The translations under genes and the position numbers were made by a program. A DNA stretch of 64,000 nt, taken from positions 186,001-250,000 of the forward strand of contig JALCLA010000001.1 of assembly GCA_022647565.1 (NCBI GenBank). The letters run 5' to 3'. The notes under the pieces were generated by a model. The model worked only from the letters and a program-made list of their open reading frames with translations, did no database searches and was not told the DNA's origin. Shown piece by piece: positions 26,235-35,132 of this stretch. Position 1 is the stretch's first letter. The number at the start of each line of letters is the position of its first letter. This stretch comes from Chiayiivirga sp. (GTDB lineage Bacteria; Pseudomonadota; Gammaproteobacteria; Xanthomonadales; Xanthomonadaceae).

Positions 26235-28514
26235 TTACCCCGCCACTCCCACAGGCGCCTGGCCTGCCGGCGGCGCAGCCGGCGCCGGCGCGGCTGCCGT
26301 CGGGTCTTGGACAGGCTGCGCGGGATCGACCGGCAGCCCCATGCGGCTGCCGTAATGGTGGGGATACTTGGTGGCCTCGAACACTGCCTTGAACTTGTCC
26401 AGGAAGAACTGGAGATCGTGGTCCCCGAAGTCGACCAGATTCTGATCGTTTCGGTGGGACTGGTTGTCCAGATACCGACTGAGAGGAATGAAGCGCCGGT
26501 CGTCGTTCTCCAGAGCCTGAAGCGCATCCTTGAAAATGCCCCGCTGGCTGGTGAAGGTGAAGAACTGCTCGAAGATGCAACGCATCGCGTTGGCCACACC
26601 CACAGTGGTCCCATTGTTCGCGTGCGCATCCTTGATGACTTCCCATGCCGCGTCGTATTCGTTCTTGATGTCGTCCTTGCCCATCGGGACAACCGTGGTG
26701 TTCTGACGCTTGATGACCCGGAAATACTGACACTGGCCGGATGGCTTGATCTGCTTGATGAGCTCGTGGTGGAAAAACAGGGAATGGGTGAGGACGAACA
26801 CCTGCTTCACAGCATTGAGCCCGCCGATGATCTCGTTGGCGATCAGCCAGGCCACGTCGTAGACGAAGGTGTTGGAGAGACTGGAGATTGGATCATCGAT
26901 GACGACGATCTTCTTGTTCTGCGCAACGTGGTTGTCGCGATCAGCCGAACCGTTGACCAACTCGATGAAGTAGAAGAACGCGATGACAGTCTTCTCACCC
27001 TCGGACAATGACTTGTAGTCCTCCTGCCCCACACCAGGTCGCTCGAGGCCGTAGAGGTTTCCCTCGCCCTCCTTCCTGGCGATGGTGAAGTCGTTGATCC
27101 CGTGGCGCTTCAGGCGTCGGTTGATGGCCTCCACCGCCCTTTGCGTGCCGACGCTGTTGGCTCGGATCTTGGTCAACCGGTCTTGAATGGCGGCGACACG
27201 TTCCTGGATCTGGGTGCGCTCGGCGCTTAGCGCAGCGACGATACGCTCGCCGTCAGCCACCTGCGCCAGGTGCACGTCGACCGCCCCGCCGTGTTCGTGG
27301 CGCATGCGCTTCCAAAAGTCGGCTTCAGTGCGTGCCCGCTCGGCCGCCCGGTGCTTGATCCGCTCGTTGAACGCATCGATCCGCGTGTTGGTCTGGCTAA
27401 TTTGCTGGAACAGTTGGGCCATTTCTGGGCGGCAGTCGTCGACGGAAACAGTTTCGCCCGGCGAACGGAGCTTGGCGCGCATCTGCTCGGCATTTCTGTT
27501 CAGACGCAACTTGAACGTGCCCCAAGCTTCACGAAGCTCAGCGTTGTCGCCCGCAAGCGTCTCGACCGCAAGCAAGTTCGCCATGTGTCGATCGATTTCA
27601 GCCAACCGACTTTCGTAGGTGGCCGCACTTTTCCTGACCTGCTCCACCTTGTCCCGGTAGGTCGTGTCGATCAGCTTGCTGAGCTCGCTCTTGAAGTCGC
27701 TCGGCAATCCTTGCTGGCAAAACGGGCACTGGTCGTTTTGTAAGTGCTTGGCGCCCGCACCGACCCAATCCATGTTGCCAAGTGACTGAATGAGGGGAGC
27801 CAAACGACTATCGGTGGATCCGACGATGCTCTCAGCCCACAGAGGCGACTGCTCAGCCTCCACAATGCCGCCGATGTCCAAATTGACGTGATACTTGGCG
27901 GGCTCAGTTGACGCCACGTCCTTCATGCGAGTGTGCAGTTCTTCCAATGGAACCGGTTGGTCACCGTCCGGAAGCGTCACCGCCTTGATCTTGTCGAACA
28001 CGCGTGGCTTGGACTTGCCCATCCCATCGAGGAACGGGTCCAGCGGACCGTCGCAGTGATCCTTGTAGGCCTTCCATGTCGCTTCCTGAGCGGCCACCAG
28101 GCTCAATGCTTCCAAATCAGCGCGCTGAGCTTCTTGCGCATCAATCTCGGCCCTGCGCTGCACAATCGCGTTCCGCTCAGTCTCCAACTCTTCCGCTTCA
28201 CGCAAGGCGTCGGCGTCTTGCTGACCCAGACTGAAAATCCCGGGAAACCCGGCAGCATTTCGGAAGTTCCGCTCGACAAACGCCTCGTTGTAGACCAGGT
28301 GGAGATAGCCACCATCGCCTGTGTGATCGAGACTGCAATTTGGAAACGGATCGATGTTGTTGCCGTTGCGGTGGATTACCTGCCCTATTGCGCTCTTGCC
28401 GGCGCCGTTGTTGCCGTAAAACAGCGCCACGCGCAGCGTGTGGTTGATGGGGATGACGGCCTGCGTGTCCCGAGGAAAGCTCTTGACGCCCTGGATGCGA
28501 ATGGTTCGGATCAC
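26235..28514 (-). CDS. rloC: RloC/PrrC-type AAA ATPase anticodon nuclease
   Basis: A 759-residue ABC/SMC-like ATPase. Walker A is GNNGAGKS (34-41), the ABC signature KSLSEGEKT (501-509), Walker B KIVVIDDPISSL (535-546), followed by VFVLTHSLFF. A long coiled-coil insertion carries CPFC at 263-266, the place of the RloC zinc hook. Near the C-terminus R645-x3-E649 and H687 fit the Arg-x3-Glu...His triad of the PrrC anticodon nuclease. Family knowledge: PrrC cuts tRNA-Lys when phage inhibits the type I enzyme; RloC is related. Here it stands directly before hsdM, the same genetic setting as PrrC. It ends in a Pro/Ala-rich tail. The substrate tRNA is not deducible. Confidence 0.85.
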   Translation of the reverse strand: MIRTIRIQGVKSFPRDTQAVIPINHTLRVALFYGNNGAGKSAIGQVIHRNGNNIDPFPNCSLDHTGDGGYLHLVYNEAFVERNFRNAAGFPGIFSLGQQDADALREAEELETERNAIVQRRAEIDAQEAQRADLEALSLVAAQEATWKAYKDHCDGPLDPFLDGMGKSKPRVFDKIKAVTLPDGDQPVPLEELHTRMKDVASTEPAKYHVNLDIGGIVEAEQSPLWAESIVGSTDSRLAPLIQSLGNMDWVGAGAKHLQNDQCPFCQQGLPSDFKSELSKLIDTTYRDKVEQVRKSAATYESRLAEIDRHMANLLAVETLAGDNAELREAWGTFKLRLNRNAEQMRAKLRSPGETVSVDDCRPEMAQLFQQISQTNTRIDAFNERIKHRAAERARTEADFWKRMRHEHGGAVDVHLAQVADGERIVAALSAERTQIQERVAAIQDRLTKIRANSVGTQRAVEAINRRLKRHGINDFTIARKEGEGNLYGLERPGVGQEDYKSLSEGEKTVIAFFYFIELVNGSADRDNHVAQNKKIVVIDDPISSLSNTFVYDVAWLIANEIIGGLNAVKQVFVLTHSLFFHHELIKQIKPSGQCQYFRVIKRQNTTVVPMGKDDIKNEYDAAWEVIKDAHANNGTTVGVANAMRCIFEQFFTFTSQRGIFKDALQALENDDRRFIPLSRYLDNQSHRNDQNLVDFGDHDLQFFLDKFKAVFEATKYPHHYGSRMGLPVDPAQPVQDPTAAAPAPAAPPAGQAPVGVAG

Positions 28515-28893
28515 AGCATTCCCCTTGCCCCAGAGAAAAGGTCAGCGACTGACTGCGGTGGCCAAGAGTATCTCACCGACGTCTCGGGTCCTCGGTGTCG
28601 CGCCCACGTTCCTCCTTCGTGGCCGCAACACGTGTCTCTATTCGTAGACTGAAACTTATCGACCCTGCGCGGCGCCTTGGAAGTAGCTGAACCGACTTCC
28701 CCTCAGCCGGTCACGCTCGTTCATCAACCCCCGCTGCACATCAGCCCAGACCTCGGGGATGAGCTGGCCCTCCCAGGACGGGACAATCTCAGAATTGCGA
28801 CGAGTGGCCACGGGCGCATTGTTCCGGCGGGGTGTCTCAAGGTTTGATTCTGATCCTGTGCGCTAGCAATACGACTGCCCGAGCGCGACCAGA
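28515..28893. other. Gap upstream of the RloC-type gene with a possible degraded coding fragment
   Basis: This 379-base region separates the recombinase operon end from the RloC-like gene. On the minus strand a GTG at 28809-28811 opens a 51-codon frame to TAA at 28656-28658 that reads in a protein-like way (TRRNSEIVPSWEGQLIPEVW, then NERDRLRGSRFSYFQ). I cannot assign it, and it may be a relic or a small gene. No other feature is convincing; promoter elements for the RloC-hsd block must lie here or within the fragment. Confidence 0.3.
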
Positions 28894-29526
28894 TCACGAT
28901 CGATCCAGAATCTGCCTGTCGTGGCCACTCGAGAGTGTCAGCAAAGCGACGACTGCTCCAATGAGCGCGCATGCCATGTCGGCCTGGGTGTCCCAAGAGT
29001 CCCCTTGCGTCGCCAGAAAGGCATCGGCATCGGCACCCCAGATGAGCGCGGCCCACCATTCGATCAGCTCGAAGAACGCGCTGAAACTTAAAGCAGCCGC
29101 GACGCACAGATAGAACAGCCAGCCGCCACGCTGGACCGGCGAGGTTCGCAACAGGAGCTCGCGCGCGAGTATCGCGGGCACGAAGCCTTGCGCGAAGTGA
29201 CCCAAACGGTCGTAGTGATTCCTCTGCAGCTCGAATGTCGTTCGAAACCAGTCGCCAATGGGCGTCTCGGCATAGGTGTAGTGACCTCCGTAGATGAGGA
29301 TCAACGCGTGTCCAGCCAGAAGCCAGCCGAGCAATCGCGTCAACGGGAAGCGATGCCATGCCAGCGCTACCAGCGGTAACCCGACAACGACCCAAACCAC
29401 TTCCATGAACCAAGTGAGGCGGTCAGCTGGGCTGATTCCGGACACGACAAGCGCGATAACCACAATGCCAAGAAGGAAAAAGCGCTCCCCGCGCGACCAT
29501 GCTTTCACCATCATTGCCGGACTCAT
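28894..29526 (-). CDS. Intact DUF2238 (YjdF-like) membrane protein carried by the island
   Basis: A 210-residue multi-pass membrane protein, homologous along its whole length to the gene cut by the island (211 residues when joined). Shared blocks are DRLTWFMEV, ILIYGG-YTYA, RNHYDRLGHFAQGF, LARELLLR, QRGGWLFYL and FSAFFE-IEWWAALI. Unlike the left half-gene it continues past TQGD-WD as SWDTQADMACALIG. The start ATG overlaps the stop of the small HTH/coiled-coil gene by four bases (ATGA), so it is translated as the last gene of the recombinase operon. The family's function is unknown. It most simply replaces the lost host protein after insertion. Nucleotide sequence differs widely from the host copy, so it was not duplicated locally. 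Confidence 0.9.
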   Translation of the reverse strand: MSPAMMVKAWSRGERFFLLGIVVIALVVSGISPADRLTWFMEVVWVVVGLPLVALAWHRFPLTRLLGWLLAGHALILIYGGHYTYAETPIGDWFRTTFELQRNHYDRLGHFAQGFVPAILARELLLRTSPVQRGGWLFYLCVAAALSFSAFFELIEWWAALIWGADADAFLATQGDSWDTQADMACALIGAVVALLTLSSGHDRQILDRS

Positions 29527-30005
29527 GGTGAACCCTCATGATCGCCAGCCCTCTTGGCTCTGCCTTTCGCGGCTTCTGCCGGTCGCATCGGTGCAACATT
29601 CGAGGCGGGAAGGTGCGCGCGCATGCGCTCGTTCTCGACGGTCAACTCCACGATGCGATCCTCTGCTTGGACAAGGAGACTCAAGGCATCGTCACGTTGC
29701 AGCTTCAATGCCTCGTTCGCCGCCCGCAAGTCGCGAGCTTTAGACCGCTGGGAAAGAATCATCTGTCGCGGCGATGGCTGCGTCTCGCCCCCATGTTCTT
29801 CCACCCAGCGCTGAATCTCCAGAACCAATGCAGGAAACCGGGCCTTCTTCAGGGCTGACGGGTCGACTCCCGCCTCCTTGGCAACATTGTTTTGACTTAC
29901 CCTGGTTCCCTTCGCCAAGAGATTGGGTTTGCCGCGCTTCAAGCGGTCGAATGCATCCCGAAATGCCTGTTCGGCGCGTCCCACGGATTTGCGCTCAGGC
30001 GACAT
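29523..30005 (-). CDS. Small HTH/coiled-coil accessory protein of the recombinase operon (DUF6262/TnpC-like)
   Basis: A 160-residue protein starting at the ATG at 30003-30005 (MSPERKSVGRAEQAF). An N-terminal HTH-like region, with VSQNNVAKEAGVDPSALKKARFPALVLEIQRW, is followed by a coiled coil (about residues 75-125: AANEALKLQRDDALSLLVQAE and onward). This layout is like DUF6262 and TnpC of Tn554-type elements, small proteins that influence recombinase-mediated insertion. It overlaps the end of the third recombinase gene and the start of the DUF2238 gene. A role in DNA-binding or orienting integration is inferred; the Gamma-Mobile-Trio protein GmtX is another possible relative. Confidence 0.65.
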   Translation of the reverse strand: MSPERKSVGRAEQAFRDAFDRLKRGKPNLLAKGTRVSQNNVAKEAGVDPSALKKARFPALVLEIQRWVEEHGGETQPSPRQMILSQRSKARDLRAANEALKLQRDDALSLLVQAEDRIVELTVENERMRAHLPASNVAPMRPAEAAKGRAKRAGDHEGSP

Positions 30006-32031
30006 CGAGAGCCTCCAGAGCCTTCTCGGCTGATTCAAGCTGAGCTTGAAGCGACTGCTGTTGGAACGAGCCGATCTCGGCGACATCGAGTCGGCGTTGA
30101 AGAAGCTCACGCAGCGCAACGATCTTTGGTCGCTTGGCACGGTCCAGTAAGGCCCATTCACACGGATTCTCGCCCCTCCTCCCCATGCACCCGGCGATGT
30201 TGGTGATGCCGCCGAGTGGACACGGTGGCCCGGGATTGCAGCAGCCTCCAAGGAAAGTTTCGCGGTACGCAATCTTTCCTGCCTTGCCTGCGGCCAGCAG
30301 ACTCTTATGGTCACCCTCGGCGACGGTCACCAGGATCTGCGCCTTGCGCATCTCCCCGTATGGGGAAACGAAGCGAGCTTCACCCAACAGAGCAAACTCC
30401 CGGGCGATAGTCTCATACATGCTGCGAATGTAGACCGCACGCGCCACTTCATCGAGGCGGGTTGCCTTGAGGTGATAGAAGTTTTGCCCGTAGTACCGCG
30501 ACATCGCGCGAGTCGCATGCTTTAGCTGGAACTGAAGTGCGCTGTCTCGAACCAAACCTGTGCTGAGCATGTTGACCGCGCCAGTGCGACGCAGCTGATG
30601 CCATGCCAAGGGCCACACTTCCCCCTCAGCGAACTGAACTGGGTCGAGCCCAGGCGTAATAAGGCGCGCAATTCTTAGATCATCGGCAGTGATTCGCATT
30701 TCGTCGTCGCTGAAGAGTTTCGGCCAGCGATCTGAGATATCGCGGTAGCCAAGCGATGACTGCCTGACGAAGTCCACATGACGTTCTTTGCTAACCCAGG
30801 GCTCTTCGGCACGCCCGAGCAGGTACGGCCGCTCTATATCCTCGCGAGGCACGTTGAGCGAAGGGTTCTGAATGGCCACTTCCATCCTCAAACGAGCGAT
30901 GATTGTCAGGGCGTCGATGGCCACAGACACGCTGGGTGAAACAATCCACCGCGCGTCGCCATCGGAAATGGCCTTGGTCGTGATTCCGCCCAACAGATGA
31001 ATATCTTCACCCAGATCATCACGTTCGACGCTGTAGCAACCCACGCGTAGCTGAGTGGCTTCATCGACACGCATGAGCGAAAAGTTTAGCGAGTAGGCGA
31101 CCCCGACCCAGCTGACGAGCGACAAATAGGACGACAGCGCTTTAACGCCGGTCTTGGTGCTGGTGTTAACCCAGCGATCGAGCAACTCATCGATCTCGAA
31201 GAACTCGGCGACGTGCCGGAAGGATTCGTAGTACTCGCATCCGGGCAGCCTGTAGCCGCGCTTGATGCGCGCCGGGTTGAAAGGCTGCAATCCGTTCTTA
31301 AGACCATTGAACGCGTTGGAGAGCCCTCCGGCGTTGTGCGCATAGGCTGAAAGACAAAGTCGATAGCACGCTTCAACCTTTTGAGCGTGAGTGTGAAATT
31401 CATCGAGACAGCGCTTCAAGCGGGAGACCTGATACGTCCAGATCCGCGGCGGAATGTAGGCGGTCTGAGCGCCCTGATGATCTGGCACCGCGGAATTCAG
31501 TCTCTTGATGCCTTCCACGTCGAGCAGAACAAACCCCACGGTGCTGCGTGCTTCCCACAGGTCATGCAACAGCGTGACAACCACCCCTGCGTTCGATGGC
31601 GCGACCCGAGAGGAAATCTGTTCGGCCACAGCGGGAAATCGCGTCAGCTCGGAAGCGGCGATCCCCTGTTCAGAGCAAAGTAGAAAGATGCACTTCAGCG
31701 CGTGAAAGCGCGCCGACAGCGTGGCGCAGCTCTGGACTCCATTTGGTCCGTACATCCACCAGAAAACCACTCGGCGAAGCAGTTCGCCATTCTCGGGAGT
31801 GATTCGGTCTTTGGGCCGCCCGCCGTCTTCAAAGTTAATGCTCAGTGCCTTTCCTGCCCAAACGGTCAGATTCCAGATGGCGTCTCGATACCGCGCTATG
31901 ACGCGGCCGTCGGCATCCACAACGACGGGAAAGTCCGCCGGGGGTGGCCATCGAGACGGAAGGAAGTTGACTGCCTTCGGCGTCACTAGGGGCGAAGAGA
32001 TCCTGAGCCCGACCAACTGCACAGCGCTCAT
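29995..32031 (-). CDS. Tyrosine recombinase, third of the trio
   Basis: A 678-residue integrase-type protein starting with MSAVQLVGLRISS (ATG at 32029-32031, overlapping the previous stop as ATGA). The C-terminal catalytic part keeps Arg in SLMRVDEATQLR, HQLRRTGAVN (His-x-x-Arg) and KHATRAMSRYY with His and the nucleophile Tyr. A Cys-rich C-terminal region (CCNPGPPCPLGG, then AGCMGRRGENPCEW) is unlike simple phage integrases and is seen in large recombinases of Tn554-like and related modules. It is the third of three overlapping recombinase genes and probably works in a complex with them. Confidence 0.85.
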   Translation of the reverse strand: MSAVQLVGLRISSPLVTPKAVNFLPSRWPPPADFPVVVDADGRVIARYRDAIWNLTVWAGKALSINFEDGGRPKDRITPENGELLRRVVFWWMYGPNGVQSCATLSARFHALKCIFLLCSEQGIAASELTRFPAVAEQISSRVAPSNAGVVVTLLHDLWEARSTVGFVLLDVEGIKRLNSAVPDHQGAQTAYIPPRIWTYQVSRLKRCLDEFHTHAQKVEACYRLCLSAYAHNAGGLSNAFNGLKNGLQPFNPARIKRGYRLPGCEYYESFRHVAEFFEIDELLDRWVNTSTKTGVKALSSYLSLVSWVGVAYSLNFSLMRVDEATQLRVGCYSVERDDLGEDIHLLGGITTKAISDGDARWIVSPSVSVAIDALTIIARLRMEVAIQNPSLNVPREDIERPYLLGRAEEPWVSKERHVDFVRQSSLGYRDISDRWPKLFSDDEMRITADDLRIARLITPGLDPVQFAEGEVWPLAWHQLRRTGAVNMLSTGLVRDSALQFQLKHATRAMSRYYGQNFYHLKATRLDEVARAVYIRSMYETIAREFALLGEARFVSPYGEMRKAQILVTVAEGDHKSLLAAGKAGKIAYRETFLGGCCNPGPPCPLGGITNIAGCMGRRGENPCEWALLDRAKRPKIVALRELLQRRLDVAEIGSFQQQSLQAQLESAEKALEALDVA

Positions 32032-33752
32032 TCGGCAATATCCAGTAATTGAATGAATCCATCCCAATCAGGATGGAAACGTTCTGCGTTGACCGCATCG
32101 CCGGCATCGAGAACCCACTGCGCACGCACCGAGCTGCCTGCTGCCATGGCCTCCAGCTTCAGGGTAAGGCAATCGATAACAGCCTGGGCAGGATGACGCT
32201 GGGGCGGTGCCTTCGCCGGCGGCCGGTAGCCCGCCAACTCGCGGGCCTTGATGTGACGATGGGTGGCTAGCTTCCAGCAGTAGTTGGCGCTCTTCACATC
32301 GCGGTGATGTCGACAGAAGAGACAGCCATCTGGGCTGATGCAGTCCGGCTTAGGCGCCTCGGCGGGCGCGTGCGCGACCATCTCTGGAGCACGGTTGACG
32401 TCTACACACCGTCCTGGTCCCGGTGGGGCAATACTGGGGTCGGTAGCACGGTGGAACTGCGATATCTCTACGGCGGCGGACTGAAAGTGCGGCTCTTCAT
32501 AGTCACGTCCAAGCGTTTCCTTCAAATGGCCGCTCATGTCTGCGGTCAGATCAGGATCACGACTGCGACGGAGCAACCAGTTGACTCGGGTCTTCCGCAA
32601 AGCGCGAGTACCTATGAAGCGGATGCCAAGCGTTTGGCAGTGCGTACGTATAGCTTTGAACTGCGGCAGGGTGCGCGCTGCAGGAATGACCCCGACGTAG
32701 ACAAATGGGAAGAGGCGGCCATCGTCGCTGTCCGGAAACAAGTCGTTGAGCCAGGCCAGGTAGCGCAGGAAGTGATTCTTGTACAGGCGGAACGCACGGA
32801 AGACGGCTTCGCCCCCGCGACGACCCTTGTACTCGAAAGCTATCATGTCGTCGCCGTCGGTTTGGTAGCGGAACTTGATTCGCCGTAGTGCTATGGCTTG
32901 GCCGAGGTTCATTGACGTCTGCGCACAGAAGAGCAACAGTTCCGCTTCGATTCGCACGTTGATGAGCGGGGCGCGCTTTTCCACCGAAGCGCTGGAATCC
33001 AGCATGGCGCGGTTGAGAAGGGCGCTTGTGCGGACGGAGGGATAGTTCGCAAAGTCCTCGATAGTTGCTGTTGGTTTCTTCAAACCGCAGGCAAGCGTCA
33101 GCTTCATGTCGTTTGGGAGATCAATCGACAGCGGCAACGGTCCGCGGATGGCCTCCACTGTCAACGCGTCGCATAGAGAAGCCATGACGTGGCCGAAAGC
33201 AAACGTTTGCTCCAGATTCTGCTTCGCCGCAGGAGACGTCTGCACCGGCTTGGACTTCGTTGGCGAGCGCATCCGCGTGCTCTTCAGAAGCGCATTCGCT
33301 CGGAGCCCGAGGGCGCGTCCCATCACGGTAGAAACCGAAATGGCATATGAATAGGCGCTCGTCGCTTTCAGGCACTTCTTGATTCGAACGGCGTGAATTA
33401 ATGACTCAGTCCATAGCTTGTAGGTTTCTCTCGCGGTCTCCTCTGTAACGCTAAGATCACTTTCATCCAGCCACGAGTAGAAGTTGCGTAAGGAATACAT
33501 CTGTTCTCTGCACGTCAAACGCGAAGCTCCACCGGCAATCGCTGCATCCATCACTTCATGCAGCTTCGTTACTAGGGGCACTCGTTCTGCCACTGGACGA
33601 CCCAATTGCCCCGCGGCAATCATCGCCAGAACGTTCGAGATCCTTGCTTGTGCGCCCCCACGATAGAGAAACACTCGGAGGTCTAGGGCGGTCTGGTGTG
33701 TTCCGTACGGCAGCCGCCGAAGGGTTAGGTCCGGAATGTACTGGTCAAGCAT
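32028..33752 (-). CDS. Tyrosine recombinase-like protein, second of the trio, with altered catalytic residues
   Basis: A 574-residue protein. Its C-terminal domain aligns with tyrosine recombinases, but the first Arg is missing (TSMNLGQA in place of the usual TGLR) and the box II His is Arg (TRALRKTR). The later GHLKETLGRDYEEP keeps His and Tyr. It could be an inactive or structural subunit. A Cys/His cluster (CISPDGCLFCRHHR then CWKLATHRH) near the end may bind zinc. Its start overlaps the end of the first recombinase gene by eight bases, and its stop overlaps the third gene by four. Confidence 0.8.
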   Translation of the reverse strand: MLDQYIPDLTLRRLPYGTHQTALDLRVFLYRGGAQARISNVLAMIAAGQLGRPVAERVPLVTKLHEVMDAAIAGGASRLTCREQMYSLRNFYSWLDESDLSVTEETARETYKLWTESLIHAVRIKKCLKATSAYSYAISVSTVMGRALGLRANALLKSTRMRSPTKSKPVQTSPAAKQNLEQTFAFGHVMASLCDALTVEAIRGPLPLSIDLPNDMKLTLACGLKKPTATIEDFANYPSVRTSALLNRAMLDSSASVEKRAPLINVRIEAELLLFCAQTSMNLGQAIALRRIKFRYQTDGDDMIAFEYKGRRGGEAVFRAFRLYKNHFLRYLAWLNDLFPDSDDGRLFPFVYVGVIPAARTLPQFKAIRTHCQTLGIRFIGTRALRKTRVNWLLRRSRDPDLTADMSGHLKETLGRDYEEPHFQSAAVEISQFHRATDPSIAPPGPGRCVDVNRAPEMVAHAPAEAPKPDCISPDGCLFCRHHRDVKSANYCWKLATHRHIKARELAGYRPPAKAPPQRHPAQAVIDCLTLKLEAMAAGSSVRAQWVLDAGDAVNAERFHPDWDGFIQLLDIAE

Positions 33753-35022
33753 GGCCGGCTTTTCTTACAAGGCCCATCATCGCCGTCGTGAAGGCATCTG
33801 CCATCTCGGCCATCGCCGCCGATTTCTCCACGAAGCGGATGTATCGCCATGTAGTCTTCTCGTCGCGGTGCAAGCAGGCATCGCGCACAAGCACCAAGGC
33901 ATCGGCGGGATTCATGCCGGCGCGAAGCGCAGCACGTGTGAGCTCCGTTGCGAACGTGGCTCGCGTCCTGTGGAAATTGAAGTCGTAAAGCGAATGTATC
34001 CCGGCTGCGACGCCCGCCTTGCGCAGCCGACCCATTTCCACGTTCACGGCCCGGCTGTCGCGATCAGCTGCGTAGGGCGCGCCGAAGCGAGTCAGAAACA
34101 ACGTTTCGCGATGCTCTTTGGCCGCGAGCGCTTGTCGCTTCAGGCGGCGAGTGCTGAAGGCATAGGTTTGGAGCTGCGACAGCAGATCGGCCGGAACTGG
34201 CACCTGCCCTGTCACACCGAACTTCGTACGGACGCGAGGATGCGCGCCCGGACCGACCGATAGTCGGTACCAGCCTCGGAGCGATGGGTCTTCAACCGCC
34301 CGCTCGATCGTCCTCATCTTCAAATCGCAGATGGATCCGAGGCGAAGGCCAGTCTGGAAGCCAAGCCGCAGCATGAGCGCCAGCTCCGAGCTTGCCTCCG
34401 CGTCTGCGAACTCCATGATGCGAAGCGCCGCATTGGCGGACACGGGTAGTAGCCCATCTTCCAGATTGTCGCTGCCGGCCACCCTTCTGTTTGGGATGGC
34501 GAGATTGGTGCTTCTGATGTTCAGCGTGTGCTGCAGGCCAAATGTATCTGTGAGCTTGATGCCGATTTGACGCTCGCCCCACATGGGCCATTCGGAGCTG
34601 AGAAGCCGCGTAGCTTCCAGCCAGCGATAGAACCTCACCACAGTCGACATACGTGCCGACGCTAGGGAGGGCGCAATTTGCTCGGCATCTCGAGCTGCGA
34701 TCAATGCCCCCCGATAGCGATTCAGGCAGCGGTCGCTCTCGCGTGCAGGGAAATGCCACCAGTTGATTTCTTCCTGCTCGAGCCACTTCGCATACGCGTG
34801 CAGACACCTCATGGCGCTCTTGACCGTCTCCAGGTCCTTCCGCTGGCTTGTGGCTTGCTGTAGCGCCCAGAGATTGGCTTCGGCCCACGTTCGGCCATCC
34901 TCCCAGCAGATCTGCGGCAGGCCATCGACCGGCTTAAGGTCCTTACGCGGCACCCAGCGCACGCAACCGTCTACGATCTCCGCTCGGCGCGGTAGGTGTC
35001 GAATGAGTTCAAGCGTTGCCAT
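33745..35022 (-). CDS. Tyrosine recombinase, first of the trio
   Basis: A 425-residue site-specific recombinase. The ATG at 35020-35022 (MATLELIRHLPRR) is chosen; a TTG 66 bases earlier would extend it into the island terminus. Catalytic residues are visible: Arg in TGLRLGSICDL, HRTRATFAT (His-x-x-Arg) and LHRDEKTTWRYI with the His and Tyr. The N-terminal half has a SAM-like core-binding domain (LKSVKSAMRCLHAYAKWLEQE by its type). It is the first gene of the operon, 112 bases from the right island junction at 35134, so its promoter lies at the element end. Confidence 0.9.
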   Translation of the reverse strand: MATLELIRHLPRRAEIVDGCVRWVPRKDLKPVDGLPQICWEDGRTWAEANLWALQQATSQRKDLETVKSAMRCLHAYAKWLEQEEINWWHFPARESDRCLNRYRGALIAARDAEQIAPSLASARMSTVVRFYRWLEATRLLSSEWPMWGERQIGIKLTDTFGLQHTLNIRSTNLAIPNRRVAGSDNLEDGLLPVSANAALRIMEFADAEASSELALMLRLGFQTGLRLGSICDLKMRTIERAVEDPSLRGWYRLSVGPGAHPRVRTKFGVTGQVPVPADLLSQLQTYAFSTRRLKRQALAAKEHRETLFLTRFGAPYAADRDSRAVNVEMGRLRKAGVAAGIHSLYDFNFHRTRATFATELTRAALRAGMNPADALVLVRDACLHRDEKTTWRYIRFVEKSAAMAEMADAFTTAMMGLVRKAGHA

Positions 35023-35132
35023 TCCGCTGGGTCCCTGGTTGCGGGCGACATCGCCCACGAAGGGGCTAGATGTCCATATAAGAACCAACGTTACGGATGT
35101 ATGTCAATAGCGCCATGTTACCGGTAGATACG

